Source: Massilia psychrophila (lineage in GTDB: Bacteria; Pseudomonadota; Gammaproteobacteria; Burkholderiales; Burkholderiaceae_D). From it: a stretch of DNA of 64,000 bases. This document shows, one piece after another, positions 50,969 to 60,611 of this stretch. Every line of letters starts with the position of its first letter. The stretch's first letter is position 1. Made by a program: the position numbers and the translations under genes. The notes under the pieces are model-generated. The model did no database searches. It saw nothing but the letters and a program-made list of their open reading frames with translations, and was not told where the DNA came from. The DNA lies in assembly GCF_002760665.1 (NCBI RefSeq), contig NZ_PDOB01000006.1, forward strand, positions 62,001-126,000, in the 5' to 3' direction.

Positions 50969-51943
50969 TCACGGCACGATCACAACCTTCCCTGTCACCT
51001 TGCGCGCCGCCATGTCATTGAGCGCCCTGGCCGTGTCTTCCAGCGCATAACGCCCGGAGATGCGCGGCCTGATCTTGCCCTCACTTAGCCAGCCAAGCAG
51101 CTGGCGCATCGCCGCCATGTTGGCCTTCGGCTCGCGTTTGGCGAACTCGCCCCAGAACACGCCGATCAGCGAAGCGCCTTTCAACAGCATCAGGTTGAGC
51201 GGCAGTTTCGGGATTTCGCCGTTGGCAAACCCCACCACCAAGTAGCGCCCGCGCCAGCCGATCGCGCGAAACGCCGCTTCCGTGTAGGCGCCGCCAACCG
51301 GGTCGTAGATCACATCCGGGCCGTTGCCGCCGGTGGCCGCCTTGATTGCCTCGCGCAGGTTTTCGGTGGTGTAGTTGATGGTGGCGTCGGCGCCGTGTTC
51401 GCGGCATACGGCCAGCTTGTCGTCGGTCGAAGCGGCGGCGATCACGCGCGCGCCGAGCGCCTTGCCGATGTCGATCGCGGCCAGCCCGACCCCGCCGGCC
51501 GCACCCAGCACCAGCATCGTCTCGCCCGGCATCAAAGCGGCGCGGTCGACGATGGCGTGGTGCGACGTGCCGTAGGTGAGGGTAATGGCGGCAGCGATGT
51601 CGAACGCCATCCCGGGCGGCATCGGCATTACCGCCTGCGCCTGTGCCACCACCTGCTGGGCAAAGCCGCCCTGGGCAGTGAAGGCGATCACCTGGTCACC
51701 GATCTTGATGCCCGCCACGCCGGCGCCGACTGCCTTGATGACGCCGGAAATTTCGCTGCCTGGCGTGAACGGCAATTCCGGCCTGACCTGGTACTTGCCC
51801 TCGATAATGAGGACGTCGGGGAAGTTGACCCCGGCCGCCTTGACGTCGATCACCACCTGGCCCGGTCCCGCCACCAGGTCAGGCAACTCCTGCACTTCCA
51901 GGCTGTCGGGCAGCCCCCACGCTTTGCATACTACCGCTTTCAT
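50969..51943 (-). CDS. NADPH:quinone oxidoreductase family protein (zinc-free MDR)
   Basis: A 324-residue medium-chain reductase without the zinc ligands of alcohol dehydrogenases. Landmarks are AAGVNFPDVLIIEGKYQ, PFTPGSEISGVI and the nucleotide motif VLGAAGGVGLAAIDIGKALG. It likely reduces quinones or enoyl substrates with NADPH. I prefer the ATG at 51943 because GGAGACGGCA precedes it; an in-frame ATG lies 15 bases upstream. It is divergent from the TIR gene across an A/T-rich 194-bp gap. Confidence 0.9.
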   Translation of the reverse strand: MKAVVCKAWGLPDSLEVQELPDLVAGPGQVVIDVKAAGVNFPDVLIIEGKYQVRPELPFTPGSEISGVIKAVGAGVAGIKIGDQVIAFTAQGGFAQQVVAQAQAVMPMPPGMAFDIAAAITLTYGTSHHAIVDRAALMPGETMLVLGAAGGVGLAAIDIGKALGARVIAAASTDDKLAVCREHGADATINYTTENLREAIKAATGGNGPDVIYDPVGGAYTEAAFRAIGWRGRYLVVGFANGEIPKLPLNLMLLKGASLIGVFWGEFAKREPKANMAAMRQLLGWLSEGKIRPRISGRYALEDTARALNDMAARKVTGKVVIVP

Positions 51944-52137
51944 TGCCGTCTCCGTCATGGTTGCTTTTAAAATAGTACGACCGTTTGATTTTAAGATTAT
52001 GCCCGAAGTGTATGGCGCCAGCCATCGCCGATGAGCTGAGGGCGCGTTTGCGAAAACGCAAAGCGGTAAAAGTCGAGCTTGTTACAGTCTTGGTGGCGAG
52101 CGCGCGATGTTGACTTTTGTACATCGGGAGGGTGGAA

Positions 52138-52746
52138 ATGGCAATCCGTTACGGCTGTTTCTTCAGCTATGCACATGGCCGCCGGGACTTGATGATGAAC
52201 AAGTTCACCACCGAGCTGGCCGAATCCCTGCGTTGCTATCTCGAACCCTATTTTAACGACGAGGACGAGCTGTTCATCGACCGCGAACAGCTCGGCGGCG
52301 GCGACGACATCGACCACAAGATCGCCCGCGCGATGTGCGAAAGCGTCGCCATGATCATGATCTATACGCCGAAATACGAGGCCCACCTCTTCACCCGGCG
52401 CGAACATGCGGCAATGAAGTTGATCGAAGCCGAGCGCAGCACGTGGTATGCGATGCCGAGCCACCTGATCATCCCGGTCATCCTGACCCACCACCCGGAC
52501 CACCTGCCGCCGCAAATTACCAGTTCCATGTACGTGGATTTCTCGCGCTTCACGATGGCCACCACCGACATGAAGTCCAATCTCGACTTTATCCCGGATA
52601 TCAAAAAAATCGCCACTCGCATTGCCCAGCATTACGTGTGTCAAAAGAACCATACGCCGGCTAGTCACAACTGCAACCAATTTGTACTTCCCGCTGTCAC
52701 ACCGGAATGGCGTGAAAAGCCGGAAGTTTCGTTCCCAAAAATATAA
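52138..52746 (+). CDS. TIR-domain protein (FxsC-like), first gene of a TIR-TPR pair
   Basis: A 202-residue protein that is essentially one TIR-like domain. The first strand motif is CFFSYAHG (residues 7-14), the BB-loop region is LFIDREQLGGGDD (45-57), and ARAMCESVAMIMIYTPKYEAHLFTRREHAAM (64-93 region) includes Glu89 at the position of the catalytic Glu of NAD-cleaving TIRs. The C-terminal 50 residues are unassigned, and their DNA is more A/T-rich than the surroundings. GGGAGGGTGGAA precedes the ATG, and the TPR gene starts eight bases after the stop. Layout resembles the TIR-like FxsC of actinobacterial FxSxx-COOH loci. NAD cleavage is inferred, not shown. Confidence 0.85.
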   Translation: MAIRYGCFFSYAHGRRDLMMNKFTTELAESLRCYLEPYFNDEDELFIDREQLGGGDDIDHKIARAMCESVAMIMIYTPKYEAHLFTRREHAAMKLIEAERSTWYAMPSHLIIPVILTHHPDHLPPQITSSMYVDFSRFTMATTDMKSNLDFIPDIKKIATRIAQHYVCQKNHTPASHNCNQFVLPAVTPEWREKPEVSFPKI

Positions 52747-52754
52747 GGAGTTCT

Positions 52755-55229
52755 ATGGAAATTAACCGAATTACACTGCCGCCGATAACCGCTCCCGGCG
52801 ACGTGACCACCTTCTATTCATTCGAGAGTGGAACGGCGCGCAGTGTCGCGCTGTCGAACATGGCGATGCTGCTCGCGGGGCGACAAAATGCCACCGTGCC
52901 AGTACTCATGATCGATTGGGATACCGAAGCACCCGGCCTGCACCATTTCTTCGAGCAGCCGGGGCAGACGCAAGGGAAACGGCCAGGCGTGCTCGAGTAT
53001 TTCGAGGCCTGCCGCGAGCATCTGCACCTGGTGCAGCGCACCGCCCCTGGACTCGACGACGCCGCTCTTGCCATCCGGGTCCTCGAAGCGGTTGACTGGG
53101 AACCGTACGTCGAGCGGGTCGACCAGAGCCGTCCGTTGTACCTGATGCGCGCCGGCTGCTTCGACAGCAGCTATGGCGAACGGGCCGACCGGATGGACTG
53201 GGACAGCCTGTTTGCCGCCTGCCCGGCGTTTTTCCGCTGCTTCGGCGAACACCTGGCGCGCCAGTTCCGCCATGTGCTGATCGATGCGCGCAGTGGCCGC
53301 TCGGCCGCCGTCAGCATCTGCACCACGCTGCTGCCGCGCAAGCTGGTGGCGCTGTTTACGCCCAACCAACGCAGCCTCGAAGGCCTGGCCGGGGTGGTCA
53401 ACCGCGCCATTGAATACCGTTGCAGCCACGAAGATGAACAGCGGCCGCTGCTGGTCTACCCGCTGCCGTGCTCGGTCGACAGCGCCGACTGCGGGCGCCG
53501 CCTGCAATGGCGCCGCGGCGACCCGCACAAAGGCGTCGGCGGTTACCAGCCGGTGCTCGAAAAACTGCTGCGCCAGACCTATGGCATGGCGCAGATATCG
53601 CTCGACGGCTATTTCGACGAAGTGCAGCTGCAGCAGACCAGCGCGATGTCCAGTGGCGACCATTTGACGGCCTGCCCGGAACGCGGAGGCGATCGCTTTT
53701 CACTGACGCGCACCTTTGAAATCCTGCTCGACTGGGTTGCTGACGGTCATTTTCCATGGCAATCGCGCGCCGAGATCGCGCTGCTGTCGAACATCGCCGC
53801 GGCCCGGGCGCTGTCGATCGACGGCATCGCGACGGCGGTGTCGATGCCGCTTGCGGCCGACCTCCTGCGGCTTGGCGAGCTGTACCGGCTGCAGGGCCGT
53901 TACCGGCAGGCCGAGCAATGTTTCGAGGAAAGCGTCACCTTGCGCGAGTGCCTGCTCGGCATTGATCATGCCGACACCCGCGCCAGCCGCGCCGGCCTGG
54001 CCGGTCTGCTGCGCGAGAACGGCAAGCCGGACGAAGCGAGTCTCCTTTACGCGCTGCTGGCCGGCGACTGCCGGCGCCTGCTTGGCGCCGACCATCCCGA
54101 AACGCTCGGCGTGCTGGCCGGGATGGCCGCTACGCTGGCCGACTTGCGAACATTCCCCCAGGCGCTGGCCTTGCACGGGGAAGTCACCGAGGCGTGGGAG
54201 CGGCTGGTCGGTCCCAACCACGTCCAGTTCCTGACCAGCCTTGCCGAGCAGGCCGGCACGCAGGCGCGCTCCGGCGAGCTGAGCCGGGCCCGTTATGGCT
54301 ATGAACGGGTGCTCGAAGGGCGACAGCGCCTGCTCGGCACCGAACACGAGGACACTTTGCGCTGCACCGAGCAGCTAGCCACGCTGCTGTGCGAGCTGGG
54401 CGATCTCGGCAATGCCCGCAAATTGCAGGACGAAGTGGTACTGGCGCGCGAGCGGCATGTCGGCGCCGACCACGTCGATACGGTGCGCTCGCGCGAATCC
54501 CTGGCCGAAATCGTCGCCACGCTGGGCGACCTGGACGCCGTGCGCACCATCCAGGAGACGCTGGCCGGGTCGCGCGAACGGCGGCTCGGCGCCGAGCATC
54601 CTGAAACGCTGAGCATCAAGCTGCGGCTGGCGACGACGCTCGGCGAGCAGGGCGACCTGGAAGCGGCGCGCCGCATCCAGCAGCACGTCGTCAACCAGCA
54701 GGAGCGGATGTACGGAATGGACGATTTCGAGACGCTGCGCAGCAAGAAAATGCTGGCCGCTACTTTGTCGAGCCAGGGCAATGCCGATGCCGCGCGCCAA
54801 CTGGTCGAGACCGTCCGCCTGGGCACCAACCGGCTGCGCAACATGGGCGGCATGGCCTCCGGCCCGCACGAGTCGGACTTCGGAACGGTCGGCTTGAAGG
54901 CGGCGATCCTCGAAGCGCGCGGCGGCAATGGCGACCCCGACACGCTCGACCATAAGCTGGCCCAGCTGCAGCAGTTGATCGACAACCAGAGTCCGCGCGA
55001 GGCGCGCGCGCTGGCCGACAGCCTGCGCGCAATGGTGCTGCAGCCGTGCGTTGCGCATCCCCTGCGGCGGCGCGGCGTGGCAATGATCAAGCAGGTCTAT
55101 GAACAGGAGGGCGACCTCGGTGCGCTGGTGGCCTTTTTGAAGGCCGAATTGACGTCGGTGAGCGGGGCGCTGATCAATGCAGTCGGCGGCAAGACAGCAG
55201 TCGCCCAACAAGCCGATGCGTCAGGTTAA
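52755..55229 (+). CDS. MinD/KGGVGR-like domain fused to kinesin-light-chain-type TPRs
   Basis: An 824-residue protein. Residues 18-270 resemble the SIMIBI ATPase of KGGVGR-type proteins: TFYSFESGTARSVALSNMAMLL at 19-40 aligns with the usual FYSFKGGVGRS, and LMIDWDTEAPGL at 51-62 matches the Walker A-linked Asp strand. The signature Lys and glycines are changed (ESGTARS), so nucleotide hydrolysis is doubtful. Residues about 365-690 form seven or eight 42-residue TPRs with the LLGxxHxDTL pattern. It is translationally linked to the TIR gene. Similar domain pairs occur in FxSxx-COOH loci and NTPase-based conflict systems; here it may sense a partner through the TPRs and control the TIR. Confidence 0.85.
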   Translation: MEINRITLPPITAPGDVTTFYSFESGTARSVALSNMAMLLAGRQNATVPVLMIDWDTEAPGLHHFFEQPGQTQGKRPGVLEYFEACREHLHLVQRTAPGLDDAALAIRVLEAVDWEPYVERVDQSRPLYLMRAGCFDSSYGERADRMDWDSLFAACPAFFRCFGEHLARQFRHVLIDARSGRSAAVSICTTLLPRKLVALFTPNQRSLEGLAGVVNRAIEYRCSHEDEQRPLLVYPLPCSVDSADCGRRLQWRRGDPHKGVGGYQPVLEKLLRQTYGMAQISLDGYFDEVQLQQTSAMSSGDHLTACPERGGDRFSLTRTFEILLDWVADGHFPWQSRAEIALLSNIAAARALSIDGIATAVSMPLAADLLRLGELYRLQGRYRQAEQCFEESVTLRECLLGIDHADTRASRAGLAGLLRENGKPDEASLLYALLAGDCRRLLGADHPETLGVLAGMAATLADLRTFPQALALHGEVTEAWERLVGPNHVQFLTSLAEQAGTQARSGELSRARYGYERVLEGRQRLLGTEHEDTLRCTEQLATLLCELGDLGNARKLQDEVVLARERHVGADHVDTVRSRESLAEIVATLGDLDAVRTIQETLAGSRERRLGAEHPETLSIKLRLATTLGEQGDLEAARRIQQHVVNQQERMYGMDDFETLRSKKMLAATLSSQGNADAARQLVETVRLGTNRLRNMGGMASGPHESDFGTVGLKAAILEARGGNGDPDTLDHKLAQLQQLIDNQSPREARALADSLRAMVLQPCVAHPLRRRGVAMIKQVYEQEGDLGALVAFLKAELTSVSGALINAVGGKTAVAQQADASG

Positions 55230-55253
55230 ATCAGCCGGCCACCAGCTGCGCCA

Positions 55254-55310
55254 GCTTGGGACCGAAGTCGGCTCTGCCGTTGGCAGAGCCGACTTCGGCC
55301 ATTGGCACAA
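55254..55310 (+). other. 17-bp perfect hairpin closing the TIR-TPR operon
   Basis: CCGAAGTCGGCTCTGCC-GTT-GGCAGAGCCGACTTCGG (55262-55298), with outer GCTTG/CAAGC extending the symmetry with bulges. It begins 33 bases after the TPR stop. There is no clear T-run (AATTTTC lies 15 bases on), so it could be a terminator with a weak tail or a palindromic element at the boundary of the pair. Confidence 0.7.
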
Positions 55311-55420
55311 GCAATTTTCTGCAAAGGGGAATCGGCGCCATTTTGCCCCCGCTGTCGGCGCTGCGACGAATGTTTTCCGCCACCCGCCGATGTGGGCTTC
55401 GGTTGGGGTAAAATTGCTGC

Positions 55421-56158
55421 ATGAGAATACTAATCAGCAATGACGACGGCTATCTCGCCCCCGGTATCAACGCCTTGGCCGAAGCGCTCGCCCTTGTCGC
55501 CGAGATCGTGGTGGTTGCGCCCGACAGCAACCGTTCGGGCGCGTCGAATTCTCTGTCGTTGGACCGGCCGTTGTCAGTCCAGCGAGCCGCCAACGGCTTT
55601 TACTTCGTCAACGGTACGCCGACCGACTGCGTCCACGTGGCGCTCACCGGCATGCTCGACTACCGTCCGGATCTGGTGGTGTCGGGCATCAACAACGGCC
55701 CCAACATGGGTGACGACACCTTGTATTCCGGCACCGTCGCGGCCGCCACCGAAGGCTACCTGTTCGGCATTCCCGCGATCGCTTTTTCACAGGCCGAGCA
55801 CGGCTGGACCAACCTCGACGCCGCCGCCCGCGTTGCCCGCGACCTGGTGCTGCGCCGCTTCGACGAGCTCGCCTCGCCCTATCTGCTGAACGTCAACATC
55901 CCCAATTTGCCGTACGAGCGTCTCGGCGCCATCACCGCTACCCGGCTCGGCCGGCGCCACCAGGCCGAGCCGGTGATCCGCGCCCTCGACCCGCGCGGGC
56001 GCGAGATTTTCTGGATCGGCCCGCCCGGCGCTACTCTTGACGCCGGCGAAGGCACCGATTTCCATGCGGCCGCGCATGGCCTGGTATCGGTGACTCCCTT
56101 GCAGGTGGACCTTACCCACAAGACCCAGCTCGCCGCGCTGGCACGGGGCCTCGCATGA
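55421..56158 (+). CDS. surE: 5'/3'-nucleotidase SurE
   Basis: Metal-dependent phosphatase for nucleoside 5'- and 3'-monophosphates, linked to stationary-phase survival. The 245-residue protein has the N-terminal [15 protein letters not shown] metal site, [39 protein letters not shown] and AFSQ. It opens the conserved surE-pcm-nlpD-rpoS group. TAAAAT at 55409 is a possible -10 box very close to the start. Confidence 0.96.
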   Translation: MRILISNDDGYLAPGINALAEALALVAEIVVVAPDSNRSGASNSLSLDRPLSVQRAANGFYFVNGTPTDCVHVALTGMLDYRPDLVVSGINNGPNMGDDTLYSGTVAAATEGYLFGIPAIAFSQAEHGWTNLDAAARVARDLVLRRFDELASPYLLNVNIPNLPYERLGAITATRLGRRHQAEPVIRALDPRGREIFWIGPPGATLDAGEGTDFHAAAHGLVSVTPLQVDLTHKTQLAALARGLA

Positions 56159-57075
56159 AAGACCGGTTCGGCGCCGCGAAGAACAGCAATTTTCCCTTGC
56201 CGCTGTCGTCGCTGACCCGGCCGGCCGAACGCAACAAGGCATCGTTTTCAACCGCAGGCGTGGCCACGCCGCAAACTGCGACGCAGAACGCGGCGCAGTC
56301 CGTGCCAAGCCCGGCGCCGCACCGCGCTGCGTACCCCGGACAAAAAACCGGCGCCGCGCCGTCGAAGTCGCACAGCGAGGCCATGCAGCGGGCTCAGCCG
56401 GCAGCGCCGATCCCGCCGCGGCCCGATCTGATGGTGTCGGAAGCGATCCGGCGCGCGATGGTGGCGCGGGTGGCCAAACAGGGCGTGCAGGACCCGGTGG
56501 TGCTGGCCGCGCTGGAAAGCGTGCCGCGCCACATGTTCATCGAGCCGGCGATGTCGGCCCAGGCCTACGTTGACGCCTCGCTGCCGATCGGCCATCACCA
56601 GACTATTTCCCAGCCGTACATCGTGGCCCGGATGATCGAAGTGATGCTCAATGGCGGCAAATTCGGCGGCAAACTCGGCCGCGTGCTCGAGATCGGCACC
56701 GGCTGCGGCTACCAGGCCGCAGTGCTCGCCCGCGTGGCCCAGGAAGTGTATTCGATCGAGCGGATCAAGCCGCTGCACGAGCTCGCCAAGTCCAACTTGC
56801 GGCCGTTGCGCATTTCAAACCTGCGCTTGCAGTACGGAGATGGTATGCTTGGCCTGCCGCAGGTTGCCCCTTTCGACGGCATCATCTTGGCTGCGGCCGG
56901 CCTCGAGGTGCCGCGGGCACTGCTCGAACAACTCGCCATCGGCGGCCGCTTGGTCGCGCCGGTGGGCGCACAGGTCCAACACCTGCAACTGATCACTCGC
57001 AGCGGCAAGGCGGAATGGACGAGTGAGACGCTCGAGGGCTGTCACTTTGTGCCACTGCGTCCCGGCATCGCCTAA
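56155..57075 (+). CDS. pcm: protein-L-isoaspartate O-methyltransferase with N-terminal extension
   Basis: Repairs age-damaged proteins by methylating L-isoaspartyl residues with S-adenosylmethionine. The catalytic domain (about residues 90-306) has [19 protein letters not shown] and the SAM motif [16 protein letters not shown]. The start ATG overlaps the surE stop (ATGA). The first 85 residues are Ala/Pro/Gln-rich, predicted disordered, and absent from the roughly 210-residue E. coli enzyme; similar extensions occur in some relatives. Confidence 0.94.
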   Translation: MKDRFGAAKNSNFPLPLSSLTRPAERNKASFSTAGVATPQTATQNAAQSVPSPAPHRAAYPGQKTGAAPSKSHSEAMQRAQPAAPIPPRPDLMVSEAIRRAMVARVAKQGVQDPVVLAALESVPRHMFIEPAMSAQAYVDASLPIGHHQTISQPYIVARMIEVMLNGGKFGGKLGRVLEIGTGCGYQAAVLARVAQEVYSIERIKPLHELAKSNLRPLRISNLRLQYGDGMLGLPQVAPFDGIILAAAGLEVPRALLEQLAIGGRLVAPVGAQVQHLQLITRSGKAEWTSETLEGCHFVPLRPGIA

Positions 57076-57106
57076 GCCCTGCCCAAGATTGCCGACACCC
57101 TATACA

Positions 57107-58033
57107 ATGAGAATGAAACAAACACGAATCCTAGCCCTGCTGACCATTGCCTTTGGATTGTTGAGTGCCTGCAGCACCGCGATCCGCCGCGCGCCGGTCA
57201 TCGACCGCGTCGCCCCTCCCGTAGCAAGCCGCCCGTTAGCCCCTGCAGCAGATGATTCCAAAGAAGACGGCCGCGGCACCTACACCGTCAGGAAGGGCGA
57301 CACGCTGCTGCGGATCGCGCTCGACCATGGCCAGAACTACCGCGACGTGGTGACCTGGAACAACCTCGTCAATCCAAACGACATCAAGGTCGACCAGGTC
57401 CTGCGGGTTGCCCCGCTCGACCATGTAGCCAGTACCGTGACCGCCCCAGTGAGCATGCCGGAAATCCGCCCATCGGCGTCGCCAGCGCCAAAGAAAATCG
57501 CGCCGCGCGGCGACAAGCGGGCGTCCACCGACACCGCGCTTGTCGAGCTGAAGAAGGACGACAATGCCAAAGGCGAGCGCGACGAATCGAAGATCGACAA
57601 GCCGGTCATCGTGGCGGCTGCGCCGTCGATCGGCGCCGGCAGCATCGTACGCGCCGACGACGACGAGAAGCTGAGCTGGATGTGGCCCTCGGACGGCAAG
57701 GTCGTCGCCACTTTCGATGAAGGCAAGAACAAGGGCATCGACATCGCCGGCAAGCCGGGCCAGCAAGTGATGGCGGCGGGCTCCGGAAAAGTCATGTATG
57801 CCGGCAGCGGCATCCGCGGTTATGGTAATCTAGTCATCGTCAAGCATAGCAACAGCTTGCTTTCGGCCTACGCCCACAACCGCAGCATTGTGGTGAAGGA
57901 AGGCCAGAACGTAAACAAGGGCCAGATGATCGCCGAAATGGGCGACTCCGACGCCGACTCGGTCAAGCTGCACTTCGAGATTCGCCAGCAGGGCAAACCG
58001 GTCGATCCATCCAGGTTCCTGCCAACCCGTTAA
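57107..58033 (+). CDS. nlpD: NlpD-type lipoprotein (LysM and degenerate M23 domains)
   Basis: Outer-membrane lipoprotein that activates amidases to split the septal wall. The 308-residue protein has a lipoprotein signal ending GLLSACS, a LysM domain ([22 protein letters not shown]), a Pro/Lys/Asp-rich linker, and an M23 domain ([24 protein letters not shown] ... AYAHN ... [14 protein letters not shown]). The first zinc-ligand His is replaced by Asn in NKGIDIAG, as known for NlpD and EnvC. rpoS follows after 20 bases and is often transcribed from a promoter inside nlpD. Confidence 0.94.
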   Translation: MRMKQTRILALLTIAFGLLSACSTAIRRAPVIDRVAPPVASRPLAPAADDSKEDGRGTYTVRKGDTLLRIALDHGQNYRDVVTWNNLVNPNDIKVDQVLRVAPLDHVASTVTAPVSMPEIRPSASPAPKKIAPRGDKRASTDTALVELKKDDNAKGERDESKIDKPVIVAAAPSIGAGSIVRADDDEKLSWMWPSDGKVVATFDEGKNKGIDIAGKPGQQVMAAGSGKVMYAGSGIRGYGNLVIVKHSNSLLSAYAHNRSIVVKEGQNVNKGQMIAEMGDSDADSVKLHFEIRQQGKPVDPSRFLPTR

Positions 58034-58053
58034 GCCCATGCCATGAAGCGTCC

Positions 58054-59097
58054 ATGACACCGCATCCGCCACACCCGCTGGAAGACGATCCAGTTGCAGA
58101 CGACTTCGCCGACGGACGGTTGGATGACGGCGCCATCGATCCGGAGGAGGAGGGCGAGGGTGCCAATCAGGGTCGCGATGGCCACGATGGTCATGCGGTG
58201 CCGGTCCCGGAGGTTGCACTGGCTAGTGTCGATGAACTGAAAAAAGTGCTGGCGGCCGAGTTGTCGACCGACACCACCCAGCACTATCTGAACCAGATCG
58301 GCACCCGGCCGCTGCTGACGGCGCCGCAGGAAGTGCATTTCGCCACCCTCGCCAAGGCCGGCGAGTTCAGCGCCCGCCAGACCATGATCGAACACAACCT
58401 GCGGCTGGTGGTGTCGATTGCCAAGCACTACATCAACCGCGGCGTCGTCTTGCTCGACATGATCGAGGAGGGCAATATCGGCCTGATGCGGGCAATCGAC
58501 AAGTTCGAGCCGGAGCGCGGCTTTCGCTTTTCCACCTACGCCACCTGGTGGATTCGCCAGAGCATCGAGCGCGCCATCATGAACCAGGCCCGCACGGTGC
58601 GATTGCCGGTGCACATGGTGCGCGAACTGAACCAGGTGTTGCGCGCCAAGTACCACCTCGAAGCCCGGCATCACAACGGCAAGGACGCCACCGCTGAAGA
58701 CATTGCCCACCTGGTCGGCCGCCCGGTCGAGGAAGTACAGGACATCCTGGCGCTGTCCGAGCACGCCACCTCGCTCGACGCCCCGCTCGACAACGATCCT
58801 CAATCGAGCCTGATGGACATGCTGCCGGGCGACGCCGACGACAGCCCCGACGCCCGGGCCGAACACCACGAAATGACGGTACTGGTGCGCGACTGGCTCA
58901 CCAAGTTGCCCGACAAACAGCGCATCGTCGTGATGCGCCGCTTCGGCCTCGACAATGACGATCCGGCCACGCTCGAAACCTTGGCCGAGGAGATGGGCGT
59001 GACGCGCGAGCGGGTGCGCCAGATTCAGCAGGAGGCGCTCGTCAAGCTGAAGCGGGCCATGGCCGCCCGTGGCGTGGTGCGCGATTCCTTGCTATGA
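58054..59097 (+). CDS. rpoS: RNA polymerase sigma factor RpoS
   Basis: General stress and stationary-phase sigma factor. The 347-residue protein has an acidic N-terminal extension of about 60 residues, then region 1.2 ([19 protein letters not shown]), region 2 ([37 protein letters not shown]), region 3 and region 4 ([40 protein letters not shown]). It starts at 58054; a nearby ATG 11 bases upstream reads into a stop. Its products probably include the small stress proteins seen earlier in the window. Confidence 0.96.
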   Translation: MTPHPPHPLEDDPVADDFADGRLDDGAIDPEEEGEGANQGRDGHDGHAVPVPEVALASVDELKKVLAAELSTDTTQHYLNQIGTRPLLTAPQEVHFATLAKAGEFSARQTMIEHNLRLVVSIAKHYINRGVVLLDMIEEGNIGLMRAIDKFEPERGFRFSTYATWWIRQSIERAIMNQARTVRLPVHMVRELNQVLRAKYHLEARHHNGKDATAEDIAHLVGRPVEEVQDILALSEHATSLDAPLDNDPQSSLMDMLPGDADDSPDARAEHHEMTVLVRDWLTKLPDKQRIVVMRRFGLDNDDPATLETLAEEMGVTRERVRQIQQEALVKLKRAMAARGVVRDSLL

Positions 59098-59215
59098 TGC
59101 GCCCGGGCCGACCCGCCCGGTTCACACCTTTTCCCTTCCATTCCAGTTCACTGGCGCCGTTTGCGCCTGCGACCGTTTTTTTGCCACCCCTGCTGCCACC
59201 CCTTTGCCTACTCAC

Positions 59216-60559
59216 ATGCCAGATACCCAGATCGACATCAAATCCCTCGACATGGACGCCCGCGGCGTAGGTCACCTGGTCAATGAGGATGGGTCGCAGG
59301 GCAAGGTGGTGTTCGTCGAAGGCGCGCTGCCGGGAGAAACGGTCAGCTTCCTGACGTTCAAGAAAAAGAAGAACTGGGAAGCGGCCCGCATGACCGAACT
59401 GCACCACGCCACGCCGATGCGGGTGGTGCCGCAGTGTCGCCACTTCGACAACTGCGGCGGCTGTTCGATGCAGCACCTCGAGCCGTCGGCCCAGGTGGCG
59501 ATGAAGCAGCGGGTGCTGGAAGATAATCTCTGGCATATCAGCAAGGTCAAATCGGAAAACATCATGCGCCCGATCTACGGGCCGACTTGGGGCTACCGCT
59601 ACCGCGCCCGCCTGTCGGTGCGCCACGTTGCCAGGAAGGACGTGGTGCTGGTCGGCTTCCACGAAAAACGCTCCGGCTTCGTTGCCGACATGAGCACCTG
59701 CAAAATCCTGCCGCCGCATGTCGACGCCATGCTGTTGCCGCTGCGCGCGCTGATCAAGGCGCTGTCGATTTACGACCAGGTGCCGCAGATCGAAGTGGCG
59801 GTCGCCGAAACAGTCACTGCCATGGTGCTGCGCATCATGGCCCCGCTGTCAAGCGCCGACGAAATTCTGCTCAAGGCCTTCGCCGACCAATGGAACATCC
59901 AGTGGTGGCTGCAGAGCAAGGGGCCGGAAACGGCGGCGCCGTTTTACCCGCAGGACAAAGAACTGTTTTACTCGCTGCCCGAATTTAACGTGAAAATGCC
60001 GTTCAAGCCGGTCGATTTCACCCAGGTCAACCCGATGATCAACCGGGTGCTGGTGTCGACCGCGCTGCGCCTGCTCGACGTGCAACCACATCACCGCGTG
60101 GCCGACCTGTTCTGCGGCCTTGGCAACTTTACTCTGCCGCTGGCCACCTTGTCAGCCGAAGTGGTCGGCATCGAGGGCAGCACCAGCCTGTCCGAGCGCG
60201 CGCGCGACAATGCGCTAGCAAACGGCCTGGCCGGCAAGACCAGCTTCCAGACGCGCAACCTGTTCGACGTCACTGTCGAGGATCTGGTCGCGCTGGGCAA
60301 GTTCGATCGCATGCTGATCGACCCGCCGCGCGACGGCGCGCACGCGCTGGCGCTGGCGCTGGCGGGCCTTGCCGCCAGCCGCCCCGACATGCTGCCGCAG
60401 CGCATCGTGTACGTGTCGTGCAGCCCGTCGACGCTGGCACGCGATGCCGGCATCCTGACCCATGGCGCCGGTTACGTGCTCAAAAAAGCAGGGGTGGTGA
60501 ACATGTTCCCGCACACGTCGCACGTCGAATCGATGGCGCTGTTCGAGCTGCCAAAGTAG
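59216..60559 (+). CDS. rlmD: 23S rRNA (uracil-1939 C5)-methyltransferase
   Basis: SAM-dependent methyltransferase that modifies U1939 of 23S rRNA. The 447-residue protein has an N-terminal TRAM-like domain (SLDMDARGVGHL ... VVFVEGALPGETV), the 4Fe-4S cysteines in CRHFDNCGGCSMQHL with a fourth in STCKIL, the SAM region DLFCGLGNFTLPLA, and the catalytic DPPRDG and YVSCSPSTLARD motifs. The ATG at 59216 fits the family N terminus. It ends at a bidirectional terminator. Confidence 0.95.
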   Translation: MPDTQIDIKSLDMDARGVGHLVNEDGSQGKVVFVEGALPGETVSFLTFKKKKNWEAARMTELHHATPMRVVPQCRHFDNCGGCSMQHLEPSAQVAMKQRVLEDNLWHISKVKSENIMRPIYGPTWGYRYRARLSVRHVARKDVVLVGFHEKRSGFVADMSTCKILPPHVDAMLLPLRALIKALSIYDQVPQIEVAVAETVTAMVLRIMAPLSSADEILLKAFADQWNIQWWLQSKGPETAAPFYPQDKELFYSLPEFNVKMPFKPVDFTQVNPMINRVLVSTALRLLDVQPHHRVADLFCGLGNFTLPLATLSAEVVGIEGSTSLSERARDNALANGLAGKTSFQTRNLFDVTVEDLVALGKFDRMLIDPPRDGAHALALALAGLAASRPDMLPQRIVYVSCSPSTLARDAGILTHGAGYVLKKAGVVNMFPHTSHVESMALFELPK

Positions 60560-60563
60560 GGAC

Positions 60564-60597
60564 GTAAAAAAGCCGACCCGCGGGTCGGCTTTTTTAC
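60564..60597. terminator. bidirectional terminator between rlmD and yccA
   Basis: A perfect 17-bp palindrome with A-run, GCCGACCCG core and T-run stops the convergent rlmD and BI-1 transcripts. Confidence 0.95.
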
Positions 60598-60611
60598 ACG
60601 CGCCGCAACGA

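Noticed and set aside
52047-52062. TTTGCG-AAAA-CGCAAA hairpin before the TIR gene
   Set aside because: Six-base arms only; may be chance in this A/T-richer gap and is not positioned as a clear operator.
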